Made by a program: the position numbers and the translations under genes. The notes under the pieces are model-generated. The model did not search any database. It worked only from the letters and a program-made list of their open reading frames with translations, and was not told the origin of the DNA. A stretch of DNA of 52,719 nucleotides from Paenibacillus oryzae (GTDB lineage Bacteria; Bacillota; Bacilli; Paenibacillales; Paenibacillaceae): contig NZ_LYPA01000044.1 of the NCBI RefSeq assembly GCF_001675045.1, positions 736-53,454 of the forward strand, given 5' to 3'. This document shows, piece after piece, positions 36,501 to 46,154 of this stretch. The first letter of the stretch is position 1. The number at the start of each line of letters is the position of its first letter.

Positions 36501-39500
36501 TCGGATGGCACCTATAAGGTCTATAGTGTGCTCAGTGAGCTTCATCAAGCATGGGAATCAGCCTCACATGCTAGTCTTGACTCCAGAACAAAAAATCAAA
36601 GACCGGTATACTATGCAACAACTGATGGCGCACCAACAGATAACGGCATTGTAGTGACTCAGTTTGATACAGCTCGTAACAGGGGCGCTTCGTATAGCTT
36701 CACACTTGACACACCAGTACAGCTTCAAGAAGGTGTCAACACCATCTATCTTCAGTTTGGACTCTTAAATCATCCTGCTGATCAAAGACCCGAATTTTTG
36801 ACAGATGCAAGACCGCTCACCATTCTTTATGATAGCCAAGCACCAACCTTTGAATTGCCGGACTACAGCACGATTCAACCAACAAAAGAATCTGTTACCG
36901 CAACAATAGTAGCAAATGATGTTGGTACGGGAATAAGCAAGCTGACAGTTGCGCCAGAGGATGCTGGCAAGATTTCAATTTCACCCTATACAAACGGGGC
37001 ATTCACAGTAACGATTAGAGAGAATGTCACAACAAATCTTACCTTAGAAGATGCACTAGGGAATAAGGTTCTTGTTCCCATCTCTGTTACTAATATTGAC
37101 AAGAAAGCTCCATCTGCAATTGCGTCTAGTGAGATTGTGACCAATGGTGCGAGAGAAGATGGCGTTATTACAGTTGATGTTGCAGACGAGAGTGAGACAA
37201 CTGTTTCCTTTGCGCTTATTCAAGATCCGACGGAGCAACATGTCTTAACAGAAGAGGACTACGAGTTGTTCAGCAATAGTCAATCAGTGAGCATGCAGAG
37301 TGGTCAGATGGTCCTTAATGGCGAAGGGAAACAACAGAAAACCTACACCATTGCTTTGAAAGGGCTTAGCGGAACCTATGCCATTGGGATCAAGGCTGTC
37401 GACACGGCAGGAAATGTTACTGAAAAAGTATTCTATAGCTCGAGGCTGAACCTGGTTGATGCTGAAGCATCAATCACAAGTGTTAACGCAAATCCAACAA
37501 CAACAAAAACAACGTCAACGGTGACCGTTTCATTTAACGTACCTGTAACCGTTATGCCTTACGCACCTAATGAGGGTGATGTTGTGGAGGATATGGCAAA
37601 GTCAAACCTTCTTTATACAGGACTGTTATCAACGTCCGCTGAATACGTCATGGATTATGATGTTGTCATTCAAAATAACAATCCAGTCAGCCTTTATATT
37701 CAGGACGAGGCCGGACGGGATGCTGTTGTAGAATTCACACCGGATGTTGAATTTGTTGCCGGCTTTGACATTACGGGTCATGTGGAGAAAAATGGCCAAG
37801 CGATCCAAAATGGAGGATTTATATCCTATAACCAGGGCGATACGCTTTATTATGTTGTCGTTCCGAATCCCAATTACTCGGGACAATATTTCTTTGTTGA
37901 AAATGTAGTGTTGTCTGGATTAGAGCTTAATACAGAGCTAAGCGTTGTTGACTCAACATATAAAGGAGGAGGAACAGGGTATTCAAAGCTTGTATTTGAA
38001 GCATTAAGAGATGGCAAAACAACAAAATCGGCTTATTTCGAAGCATATACAACAGAAGGTATGGAAGCTGATCGAATGGAGGATGAATACGTTGCAATAT
38101 CGGTGGTGGACGAAACTGCCCCTACTGCTAGTGTGAGCTATTCAACCACTGAGCCAACAAACCAGAATGTTAATGCAGTACTTTCTATATCCGACCCGGA
38201 AAGCGGGATCTTAAGGCTGGAACGCTCGTATGACGGCATCAACTATAGCCAAATAGATTCCATCATTTCGCACACGGAAACATTTTCACAAAATGCAACG
38301 GTCTACTTCAAAGTGACCAACAAAGCAGGAATGACAGCAGTCGTGCCGGTCGAGGTTTCAAACATTGATAAGACGTCAATTACGGAGGATGTTCACTATA
38401 CGGTGGAATACACCTACGAGAACTATCTAGGTAACTGGGTTCCCATTCAGGAAGGAAAAGCCTATAGAAGAGTTATGGCGACGCTCAAGTTTATCGGTGA
38501 AGAAAAAACTCTTTCTATGACAAACAACAGCGGGGCGCTTTCAAGGACATTAACGCAGGATGTTAATACATTCACATTCCAGTTCAGGGATCGTGCAGGA
38601 AACACAGCTTCCCATACGGTTAGTTATGACCATTTTGACAACACAATCGGTGAAACTTCCTATGTGTTATCAAACACGGCCAAGACCAACCAAAATATTT
38701 TTGCAACGATCACGTTAACGGATGATTCAGGAGAAATAGCATTTGCAGAGGTTAAAAAGGGCGATGTGGTATATCCATTCAAAGGCGAGCCGCTTGAAAA
38801 TGAATATGTCGTTGAGCTTGATAGCTCGGGGATTTATTATGTGACGGCCTATGACTATGCCGGAAACAAGTGGACTTCTCCGATCACCGTTTCAAACATT
38901 AACAAAGTAGTGCCAACTGCAACCGCGAAGACGTACAGCACGCTTCCAAGCACAATAACTACACAAAGCGTAAATGTAGAGTTGACACAGTTTAGCAAAG
39001 ATATCAAAAACATTACAGTCACCGGTGTAGAACGTACTGGAAGTCTGACTGCCAACGATATCGTGCATATCCCTGGCACAAAAGCGGTTCGCTTTAAGAA
39101 AAATGGTACGGTTACGATGTTTTTTGTTGACGACTACGGTAACGAAGGACATGAGGTTATTACCATTTCAAATATTGTTTCTACGCCGCCGCAAATCCAA
39201 GCAACTGCAGCATTAGCGGAAAATAAGCTGAGTGTTAATGTAACATTTGACCAAATCCGTGACAGTGACGGGGTTCCGCTGGACATTCTTAGAAAGCTGA
39301 CAGACCTTAGAGTTTCTTATCGTGGCTATGAACATGCACTTTTAACAGAGGTAAAAGATGAAAACGGCGATGTTGTGTCCTATAAGGATGCCGTTATTAA
39401 CGTTAAAACAAACGGGGAGCACGTCTTTCTGGTGAGAGACAAAACAGGATTAACACAAAAAATTCTTTTAACTGTTCAAGGCATTGAAGTTGGCAAACCA

Positions 39501-40460
39501 AGTGTTAAAGAGGTTCGTTGGACCTATAAATATCTTGAGCAAAACCAAAAGGGCGAGTGGGTAGAAAAGGATCATCAAAACAAGATTGTTGTTGGTGTGG
39601 ACACGTCTGGAAAAGAAGCAGGTTACGTTGTGGGAATCGACAAAAACCCAACAACAAACCAGAATGTGAATGTCACAGTAATCACTGACAAAGACGCCAA
39701 GTTTATAGGTGGAAAAGACCCGTGGGCACAAGAGAAGTCGATGAACTATAGAGAAAATGGACTTTATAATTTTAACCTTGAAGGAAGAACGGGTGACTAT
39801 ACCTCGTACGGTGTCAACATTGGCTTAATCGACAAAACACCGCCTGTGCTCAAGCTTAAAAATGGCGAAGAGCTGATCTTCATCGAAGGAATGACGCCTA
39901 AAAAGGATGCCTCCATTGCCTATGACAAGTCAAAGCTTCTGGACTTCGAAGCGTGGGACGAGGTTGCAGGTAAAAAGGTTGATCTGACAAAACGAGTCAC
40001 CATAAACTATGGAGCAGGCGGCAGAGTGTTCAACCCTGACAACATCTCAGCGAATGAATTTATTCGCTCGAACCCTTATTATATCGACTATACAGTAAGC
40101 GATGATGCAGGAAATCAAACCACCATTCGTCGAACCGTTCGCCTTGTGGGTCTTTATGACACAATAGCCCTAATTAACGGAGTTATGCCGGATAGCACCA
40201 ATACGGCAACCGTTCTTGGAAATAAAGTTGAAATTTCACTGAAAAACTTTTCCGGAATTTCTTATGCACGTTATGAAAAAGGGATTTTAACACAAGGTCA
40301 AATGAAAACAAAAGGAACGGTCCTTCGGGAGAAAAACGGAGTTTTTACAATGGATAATGTAGCGGAAGGTTGGTATACCGTATATATCCAAACGGATAAA
40401 CGGGACTATTTCAACATTTCGGTATATGTTTCAAAAGCTCCAAAACAAGGAGGGAAATAG
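33573..40460 (+). CDS. Giant secreted Ig-like repeat protein, 2295 aa
   Basis: A signal peptide (about 1-25) precedes a PLAT/LH2-like segment (about 30-130: KYVFNVKTRNGEHAGTDDVV and WLEGSDEWEVDFVTLW). A long chain of beta-rich Ig-like modules follows. Most module borders carry a phrase such as VSNIDKTAPTA, and several share TNQN(V/I) (near 38156, 38685 and 39651). At least seven such borders lie between about residues 1150 and 2200. No dockerin, SLH or LPXTG anchor is visible. It starts at ATG 33573 after GGAGG. It may be an adhesin or spacer protein; how it is held on the cell is unclear. Confidence 0.85.
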   Translation: MKKILSLILVLSLLTPLIPAAPVHANVATDYKYVFNVKTRNGEHAGTDDVVHMGVSTYETGVQSDHTSRYVASGTNFNANTEKQYDFWAKNVPPWRMNEFVFWLEGSDEWEVDFVTLWLPFYDGKINPVQAKTLNLYTPTKNRGRMYRDISDVTKRKFTNIGNVDTKGGEFYLDPSSNLSGSEGVNWDKKVNDQYGHYDIMQYDDAPVFSYTVSDDAVGRNWLTFTEPTKTQNFILDIDRKKLHDAMVAAKVAEVSLTYRVALLAQSTNTESLGGTFAHTTSGNAGAKTYLTTKIGNQDYYYKDVTYKFYRSIYNLGNPNINQTITYSPSTDNKYMNRKFTDVTITVEPTSIHKKPMTQEIKTELITNFQATPLLYLGNNTTTPLANLTMTKLHGENGKPNGILQFTGKVPMDVSEVEGEGIRLQLDNVSTHLNKKGVDQPYQLEFPTPESTTSQSFYFSTHKVDTTTPTLRVTNQQGNDLVGADSIQGNFKKMHEFYMVSSEVLYPDGNVAHTSANQNYLKYELYKKTGDSYEPTTTRVTSFDGTGDTTKVTAPISTQVLNGVSIKLSPVVPTEGEFKLRLYGWDRADNPLGGDAGYTEIENIKIDNLAPRVTITETVHAQNAELRKINNYSFEMTDLQQSNNGWSRTYYTFINGTATPSDIPIGQIENASGEIASTQGKWAFVDSEGDSATAMLSIPKGESFDGSLYYFTVDSLGNDSRNEQVSRYYKRSVQIFNGDVVDTLITEDPSIPKVSYSISFDTSDPDIETKYRWYAHPSNTRTPNFSQIFKLYRGEDTVGHNDKFDGNGSGYRISLDGKYILEYEVRDKKSGNSAQFSREYNYDYYGPSVTFTMGSEHMLFKPSHQINVKVADTSGLQSAYYYITEARSFTRIPNMPNYPLTLTPNHENKLEVDQTLTLTGLPTGAYSIVVVARDVLGVENARKSSLSHYVGIRSAPAQIDTLEHRQTKTINGMGATSDGTYKVYSVLSELHQAWESASHASLDSRTKNQRPVYYATTDGAPTDNGIVVTQFDTARNRGASYSFTLDTPVQLQEGVNTIYLQFGLLNHPADQRPEFLTDARPLTILYDSQAPTFELPDYSTIQPTKESVTATIVANDVGTGISKLTVAPEDAGKISISPYTNGAFTVTIRENVTTNLTLEDALGNKVLVPISVTNIDKKAPSAIASSEIVTNGAREDGVITVDVADESETTVSFALIQDPTEQHVLTEEDYELFSNSQSVSMQSGQMVLNGEGKQQKTYTIALKGLSGTYAIGIKAVDTAGNVTEKVFYSSRLNLVDAEASITSVNANPTTTKTTSTVTVSFNVPVTVMPYAPNEGDVVEDMAKSNLLYTGLLSTSAEYVMDYDVVIQNNNPVSLYIQDEAGRDAVVEFTPDVEFVAGFDITGHVEKNGQAIQNGGFISYNQGDTLYYVVVPNPNYSGQYFFVENVVLSGLELNTELSVVDSTYKGGGTGYSKLVFEALRDGKTTKSAYFEAYTTEGMEADRMEDEYVAISVVDETAPTASVSYSTTEPTNQNVNAVLSISDPESGILRLERSYDGINYSQIDSIISHTETFSQNATVYFKVTNKAGMTAVVPVEVSNIDKTSITEDVHYTVEYTYENYLGNWVPIQEGKAYRRVMATLKFIGEEKTLSMTNNSGALSRTLTQDVNTFTFQFRDRAGNTASHTVSYDHFDNTIGETSYVLSNTAKTNQNIFATITLTDDSGEIAFAEVKKGDVVYPFKGEPLENEYVVELDSSGIYYVTAYDYAGNKWTSPITVSNINKVVPTATAKTYSTLPSTITTQSVNVELTQFSKDIKNITVTGVERTGSLTANDIVHIPGTKAVRFKKNGTVTMFFVDDYGNEGHEVITISNIVSTPPQIQATAALAENKLSVNVTFDQIRDSDGVPLDILRKLTDLRVSYRGYEHALLTEVKDENGDVVSYKDAVINVKTNGEHVFLVRDKTGLTQKILLTVQGIEVGKPSVKEVRWTYKYLEQNQKGEWVEKDHQNKIVVGVDTSGKEAGYVVGIDKNPTTNQNVNVTVITDKDAKFIGGKDPWAQEKSMNYRENGLYNFNLEGRTGDYTSYGVNIGLIDKTPPVLKLKNGEELIFIEGMTPKKDASIAYDKSKLLDFEAWDEVAGKKVDLTKRVTINYGAGGRVFNPDNISANEFIRSNPYYIDYTVSDDAGNQTTIRRTVRLVGLYDTIALINGVMPDSTNTATVLGNKVEISLKNFSGISYARYEKGILTQGQMKTKGTVLREKNGVFTMDNVAEGWYTVYIQTDKRDYFNISVYVSKAPKQGGK

Positions 40461-40463
40461 GCA

Positions 40464-43400
40464 ATGACAATTTATAGATTATTAAAACGCAGCTTGGCTG
40501 CAACCCTTGCTTTAGCCATGCTATTCGGCGTTGCCAGTTTCCCCGCTCGTGCAGATGCTAGTAATACGGATTATTCCATTGCAAATGAATTTATGAAGTA
40601 TTCTATAAACTCAAAAACGGGTGGTTTTTCAATCGAAACCATTGACGGACATCCGCAAAAAGCGTTCGACAACAACCTGCCGCTTCTTTATAGGGAAGAT
40701 ACGGCAAGGAGCAACGGAACATCCTTCACAACCGTTCGGATCGACGGCAAAGATTATATTTTTGGTCAGGAGTATGGCTGGTTTGGAATAGATACCAAGC
40801 TGCATGAACCTGTCGTTTCCGAGCAAGGAAGGCTTTTGACCATCGCATGGGACATCAAGGGGTATACCATCACGCAGAAGGTGTCTATTTCGATTGATCC
40901 TAACAACTCAAGAGCCGGAAACATTGGTATTTCCTATGATGTGCAAAATAACAATGCTAAAGTTGGAACAGTGGGTATTCGTCTTCTTCTGGACAACGCG
41001 CTTGGTTCACAAATTGATTCGCCTCATGTTTTAGTTGACCCAACGCAACCAACCATCGTTGAAACCGAATATAGCGGCGACAATCTTCCGCAGCAAATTA
41101 GATATGTGGATTCTCTTTCGGCTTCGGACAAAATGGCTTATGCCCTTTTGTCCGGCTGGAGCGGCAAACAAGACGTAAACGTTGATAAAGTGATTGTGGG
41201 TCACTGGGTTAATCTTGCAAACACAAGATATGATTATACGCCAAACCCTAATGTCGACTTTACCAATTATTCAAACAAATATTTAGTTCCCGACACGGCA
41301 ACTGCTTATTATTGGAACGAAAAATCAATTGAGCCAGGTGCAGTCAGAATTTCCGAAATGCTCTATGGGATCGGCAACTTTTCCGATCAGACCCAAAAGG
41401 AGCATATTTCGATAGGGATTCAAACCGAAAACGTAGTATTGACTAACGACAAAAAAGCATATGAAAACAATGGTGTTTTCAAAGCTGCCGTAACCATTGA
41501 CAATAGTGTCTCGGGAGCGAGAGAACTCCTGGAACCTGTTGTGAAGCTTAGCCTGGATGAGGGACTTGTTTTTGCGGCAACGAATACACGGGAATACAAT
41601 GTGCAAATTACGGGCGGTCTTAACATTGGAACGGTGTTTGATATTCCGAATGTTGAAATTATCGCAGAGGCTCAGCCTATGATAACCTCCAAGCGTTTAA
41701 TCGTTTCGTTAAATGCAACGGAAATTATTGATTCCAGCACACATAAACTGGTTGACTATAGTGCGAATACAAACATTTTGATTCCTGCGGTCGAAGGAAA
41801 AACTCCGGAAGTTTCAATGAAGCATGTTTTCCCGGCGGCCGTTTATTATGAAGGCGACAAAAATATTACGGTTTCAGGGGATATGAAGGTTTTGGATGAG
41901 GCCCTTTCGGGAAGCGATGGATGGAGTCTTTACCTTGTTTCATCTTCAAGCGGCGAGGCTGCTTTGATTGACAAAAGAAAAATAAGTTTTATTGAAGAAG
42001 GTCAAACGCTTGCGTTTTCAACGGATCAAACGTTGGCAGTTGGCAAGCATGATATAGAATTTAGATTTACAAATCAGCAGCTAATTGATGCCTTTGGTAC
42101 AAAAATCAAAGCAACAACTACATTGGATGTCACAAATAATGTAGCGGATAAAAGTGCAAGTTATGGTATTGTTTCGCTTGTTCGTTTAACTAATGCTTCG
42201 AACAACAGACAGTTGTATGACTACGTTAGTTTTGCAAACGAAGATGTCATGAAGAAATTTTTATCTGGCGATGTAAAAAGAGATGGCCTTCTTCATAAAA
42301 ACATACAATTTGAAGAGGATAAAACAGAAATTTTGTTGACGCTTCGCGGGAAAGTCAGGTTGATGGGTACGGGCACAGAGCAATATTATTCGGCTAGTAA
42401 AGCCGATGGCGACATTACCATCAATAACATTTTGACCTATGACAGCAACGAAGCGCTTAAGATGACCGTTAATAACAATGGTGCAAAGCTGGAAGGCGAC
42501 GGTACCATCAAAGTGATTAACTCTATCAATATTTGGCACAACAAGTGGCATTATGAAGTCGAAAATGGAACCAAATACAGCCTGGATGGGGAGGCTGTTT
42601 CCGAGGATGAGGCACAAGCGCTTGAGCTTAAGCTTGGAGACGCCGGAACCATGCTGCAAAATATTGCGGGTTTTTTGATCAATATTAAATACGGGGTTAT
42701 GACCCAGGATGATGATGATTTCGGAATTAGCTTTGGCGGAAGGATTTCACTTCCTTTAAAGGCTCCTGATCCATCGCAGGGCGACGAGCCTGATGAATAT
42801 AAAGGCTCATTAACGGCAAACGTTGAAGATGTTCTCTATGGAAGTAAAGACGGTGACATCGGTTTTCGCGGCGTTAACACAACGTTATCTGTCGACCTGC
42901 CGGAAGATATATTAGGCCCATTAGTAGGAAACGAGGTTGGCGCTAAGGCCGAAATAACCATTAACACCATTGAAGATATTTATAGCATTGATGCTGGTGT
43001 TAAGATAACCGTACTGGAAGTAGAAGGGTCATTGGCACTAAAAAAGGTTTCGATTAACTCTGTTCCCAAAATGATGCTTGATAAAATTACGTTCTTTTTA
43101 GCATCAGATAATACGAGAATTCCAGTGGTTTCGCCTTATGTATTTATCATGGGACTTGGCGGAGGCATATCAAACCTTGCAGACACCATTGCTGGAGAAC
43201 CGGCAGGCCAGCTGCCGCCGCTTACGATCCATCTGCAAACAAGGCTTTTAATTAATCTCATTATGGTAGGCGACTTTAAGCTGGATGCAAAGCTATCCGG
43301 GCTGTCCATTGAAGGTTCCGCCCATCTTAATGGCGACGATGATGGACGAATTTTAAATATTCAAGCGGGAATGAATATTCAATGGATATCGCCTTTTCAG

Positions 43401-46154
43401 CTAAATGCCTATGGCAGCATTAGCATTCACGCCGGAATTATTCGTGGCGGCATCACGATAAAAATTACGGAAGATTATTTTTATGGGTATGTTTACGCAG
43501 GACTGTTCATTCCGGATTCCATCCCGTTTGTGGGAGGCAAGGAGATTGGAGGAGTCGAGGCAGCTGTTTCATCCGACTTTGTTGGCGCAAACTTTAAGGT
43601 CATCGGAATCAAGCTTGGCTTTATCTACTATTGGAACGGCGACCTAAGCTTTGGCGGATCGATTGACCTCTCTTCAAGAGGGAAGGCCGTTCACTATGTC
43701 CAATCGGAAGCGCTAGACGAAAACGGCAACCTTGTGCCCACCACCATGGCATATGGAACGAATATGAGAAGACTCGCTACAAAGGCAGTGGCTAAAACCC
43801 GAGCCGGGAATGGCGTTACCAAAGAGGTTAGCCCGGCAACAAAAGATTCACTTCTGTTTGAAATCCCACTTCGTGGATTTGTTAAACCTTCTGCATCCGA
43901 AATCATTGTCACCAATCCAGATGGGACGAAACTGACAATGGTTGAAGACGATGATAAAGGCAACGGAAACTATCTGGTTCAATCTTTAGATGGCGTTAAT
44001 TATTTGTATATTTCAATCACTGATCCCTCTCTTGTTGTTGCGGGTAACTGGTCCATTTCAGTTGCAACGCCTGATGTTTATATCGACAACTTTGAAGTGA
44101 ACAGTGTTGACGATATGCCAGAGCTTACAGGAATAAGTGCTTCAAACAGCAAAAATGAAAGCCGTGACATTAAGGTCTCCTGGACAACAGATAAGCCAAG
44201 CAACTATTCAGGTGCGCTTAATGTTTATGTCACAAGTGATCCATCAACTCTGCAATCCATTGAATCATTGAACATTCAAGATACTTCATCTTTAATTAGT
44301 ATTGGCAACCTGGAATTAGATGAGATTAAATCAGGTTCGCATGTGTTTACCCTTCCTGAGTCCTTCCCTCAGGGGGACTATCATGTTGTTGCCATGCTTG
44401 TTAACCATCAAGGTGGAATGAGTAAGAAGATGACTTCTTCAACAGTGGCTTTCACAAATCCGCTGCTTCCCCAAAAACCACAGTCTGTTTCTGCAGTCTA
44501 TAGTGGTGATGGCTATGTGAAAGTGGATGTAATGGGAAGTGACAAAACGGCAACACACTATTTCGTGGCTATCCAAGACGAAGATGGTGTTGAAGTTGAA
44601 AATTCCTTTGGTCAATTTAAGGTTGATAATGACATCATCTTAAAACCATTAGAAGACAAAACAAACCGGCCTCTATTAGAGGAAGGCAAGACTTATTTGG
44701 TTAAAGTGCAGGCTGTTAGAATTGTGGAGGATCCTCTTGCACATACGGAATACTATCGCTCAGCCGAATTTGCATCATCGCAAAGCTTTGTTATGCCTTC
44801 AATGGATAAACCTAAGCTTCTAAGCGTTGAAACAAATATAGACAGATCAAAAGAGCTCTATTATTTAAATACGGACCAACTAGAGATCACGTACACCTTC
44901 GATAAGCCTGTAAAAATGACATCTATTCTTAACACAGAAGAAAAAAGCACGCCCCAAGAGTTCAAGACGGTTTGGTCATTCCAAGAAAGTCTTGAAGACG
45001 GACAGCAATTGATTGACTTTATAGCGGTTGGTGAAAACCGTGACACCATCCAAGGCAGCAGGTCATCAGGCGCAATTGGGTTTACTGTAGACACAAAAGC
45101 ACCAGCGTTACTCCTTGGCGAAGAGGTTGAAACAAGCCTAGATAAGGACAACGTTGAGAATACCGTCAGCAATCAAGTTGTTTTTGTTGGCGCGAATGGA
45201 AGCTATAGCTTCCATGGTGTAACTGAACCATCTGCAGCCTTAACGTTAGACGGAAGTTCAGAAGGAATGGTTAGAAATCCGGACGGAACCTTCGTTGTTA
45301 ATCGTATAACCACAAGTGAAGACCCAGACCAAACGCTGATACTTAAAGCGGTTGACGATGCTGGAAACGAAACGGTTGTTCAGGTTTACCTTGTGAATCG
45401 TGCTTTGTCAGAGTTTGAAAGCATTAAACTCATCTCCGACCTTGAAAGCTCCGATGATCAACCGGATTACATCGAGCTTGGCATAGGCGGGAAAACGGAG
45501 CTTTCTGTTAAAGCTCTTCGTACAGTTGGCAATACCATCTTAAAAGCAGACGATGTTGTGTGGCATGTTCTTTATAATCAGAACATCATCAGTCTTTCAC
45601 AGGATGGAACCATTGAAGCATTAGCTCCCGGCGAAACAGCCATCAAGGTTAGCTACAGACTTTCCGCCTTTGAAGGTCAAGATGGGGAGACGGTCTATAA
45701 AGAGCTGTCAGATGTTATCAAAATTAGTGTGAAGGACCTTGGTTATCGTTATGAAGTCCGTCAAACGCAAGGATTTTCGTTGTTCACCCTATATACTGAA
45801 ATAAATATGGGCAAAGCAACGGTTGTGATTGAAGGCAACAAACAAACTCTTTTATATGACAACCTTAAGAAAGCCTATATTGGTTCTTCAAGGTCACTTG
45901 TCACAGGCGAGCAATTAACGGCCAACCTTGTTTTTGAACCAACGGTCAAATCTCCTATTCTTCTTCGCGGAGATACCAATGGCAGCGGTACTATTGATAA
46001 AAGCGATGTTTCGGCAACAATGGATGCTATTTTTAACAACGTCTACAAAGGATTTAGTTCTTCGGAAAACTGGCTGAGAGCTGATAAAAACGGCGACGGC
46101 ATTGTTGACATTACAGATGCGCAGCTTACATTAATGGAGGCGCTTAGAAGATGA
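40464..46154 (+). CDS. Giant secreted protein with C-terminal dockerin, 1896 aa
   Basis: A signal peptide (about 1-33, cleavage near ARA) precedes an N-terminal beta-rich domain resembling glycan-active or carbohydrate-binding sandwiches (about 35-320). A long middle region, partly amphipathic with extended beta (about 700-1100), is followed by fibronectin-III-like and bacterial Ig-like modules (about 1200-1790). The end (about 1834-1896) is a type I dockerin with two calcium loops, DTNGSGTID and DKNGDGIVD, each followed by a helix. The ATG lies 3 nt after the previous stop. No catalytic domain was recognised. The dockerin should bind the cohesin-like domain of the next gene. Confidence 0.88.
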   Translation: MTIYRLLKRSLAATLALAMLFGVASFPARADASNTDYSIANEFMKYSINSKTGGFSIETIDGHPQKAFDNNLPLLYREDTARSNGTSFTTVRIDGKDYIFGQEYGWFGIDTKLHEPVVSEQGRLLTIAWDIKGYTITQKVSISIDPNNSRAGNIGISYDVQNNNAKVGTVGIRLLLDNALGSQIDSPHVLVDPTQPTIVETEYSGDNLPQQIRYVDSLSASDKMAYALLSGWSGKQDVNVDKVIVGHWVNLANTRYDYTPNPNVDFTNYSNKYLVPDTATAYYWNEKSIEPGAVRISEMLYGIGNFSDQTQKEHISIGIQTENVVLTNDKKAYENNGVFKAAVTIDNSVSGARELLEPVVKLSLDEGLVFAATNTREYNVQITGGLNIGTVFDIPNVEIIAEAQPMITSKRLIVSLNATEIIDSSTHKLVDYSANTNILIPAVEGKTPEVSMKHVFPAAVYYEGDKNITVSGDMKVLDEALSGSDGWSLYLVSSSSGEAALIDKRKISFIEEGQTLAFSTDQTLAVGKHDIEFRFTNQQLIDAFGTKIKATTTLDVTNNVADKSASYGIVSLVRLTNASNNRQLYDYVSFANEDVMKKFLSGDVKRDGLLHKNIQFEEDKTEILLTLRGKVRLMGTGTEQYYSASKADGDITINNILTYDSNEALKMTVNNNGAKLEGDGTIKVINSINIWHNKWHYEVENGTKYSLDGEAVSEDEAQALELKLGDAGTMLQNIAGFLINIKYGVMTQDDDDFGISFGGRISLPLKAPDPSQGDEPDEYKGSLTANVEDVLYGSKDGDIGFRGVNTTLSVDLPEDILGPLVGNEVGAKAEITINTIEDIYSIDAGVKITVLEVEGSLALKKVSINSVPKMMLDKITFFLASDNTRIPVVSPYVFIMGLGGGISNLADTIAGEPAGQLPPLTIHLQTRLLINLIMVGDFKLDAKLSGLSIEGSAHLNGDDDGRILNIQAGMNIQWISPFQLNAYGSISIHAGIIRGGITIKITEDYFYGYVYAGLFIPDSIPFVGGKEIGGVEAAVSSDFVGANFKVIGIKLGFIYYWNGDLSFGGSIDLSSRGKAVHYVQSEALDENGNLVPTTMAYGTNMRRLATKAVAKTRAGNGVTKEVSPATKDSLLFEIPLRGFVKPSASEIIVTNPDGTKLTMVEDDDKGNGNYLVQSLDGVNYLYISITDPSLVVAGNWSISVATPDVYIDNFEVNSVDDMPELTGISASNSKNESRDIKVSWTTDKPSNYSGALNVYVTSDPSTLQSIESLNIQDTSSLISIGNLELDEIKSGSHVFTLPESFPQGDYHVVAMLVNHQGGMSKKMTSSTVAFTNPLLPQKPQSVSAVYSGDGYVKVDVMGSDKTATHYFVAIQDEDGVEVENSFGQFKVDNDIILKPLEDKTNRPLLEEGKTYLVKVQAVRIVEDPLAHTEYYRSAEFASSQSFVMPSMDKPKLLSVETNIDRSKELYYLNTDQLEITYTFDKPVKMTSILNTEEKSTPQEFKTVWSFQESLEDGQQLIDFIAVGENRDTIQGSRSSGAIGFTVDTKAPALLLGEEVETSLDKDNVENTVSNQVVFVGANGSYSFHGVTEPSAALTLDGSSEGMVRNPDGTFVVNRITTSEDPDQTLILKAVDDAGNETVVQVYLVNRALSEFESIKLISDLESSDDQPDYIELGIGGKTELSVKALRTVGNTILKADDVVWHVLYNQNIISLSQDGTIEALAPGETAIKVSYRLSAFEGQDGETVYKELSDVIKISVKDLGYRYEVRQTQGFSLFTLYTEINMGKATVVIEGNKQTLLYDNLKKAYIGSSRSLVTGEQLTANLVFEPTVKSPILLRGDTNGSGTIDKSDVSATMDAIFNNVYKGFSSSENWLRADKNGDGIVDITDAQLTLMEALRR

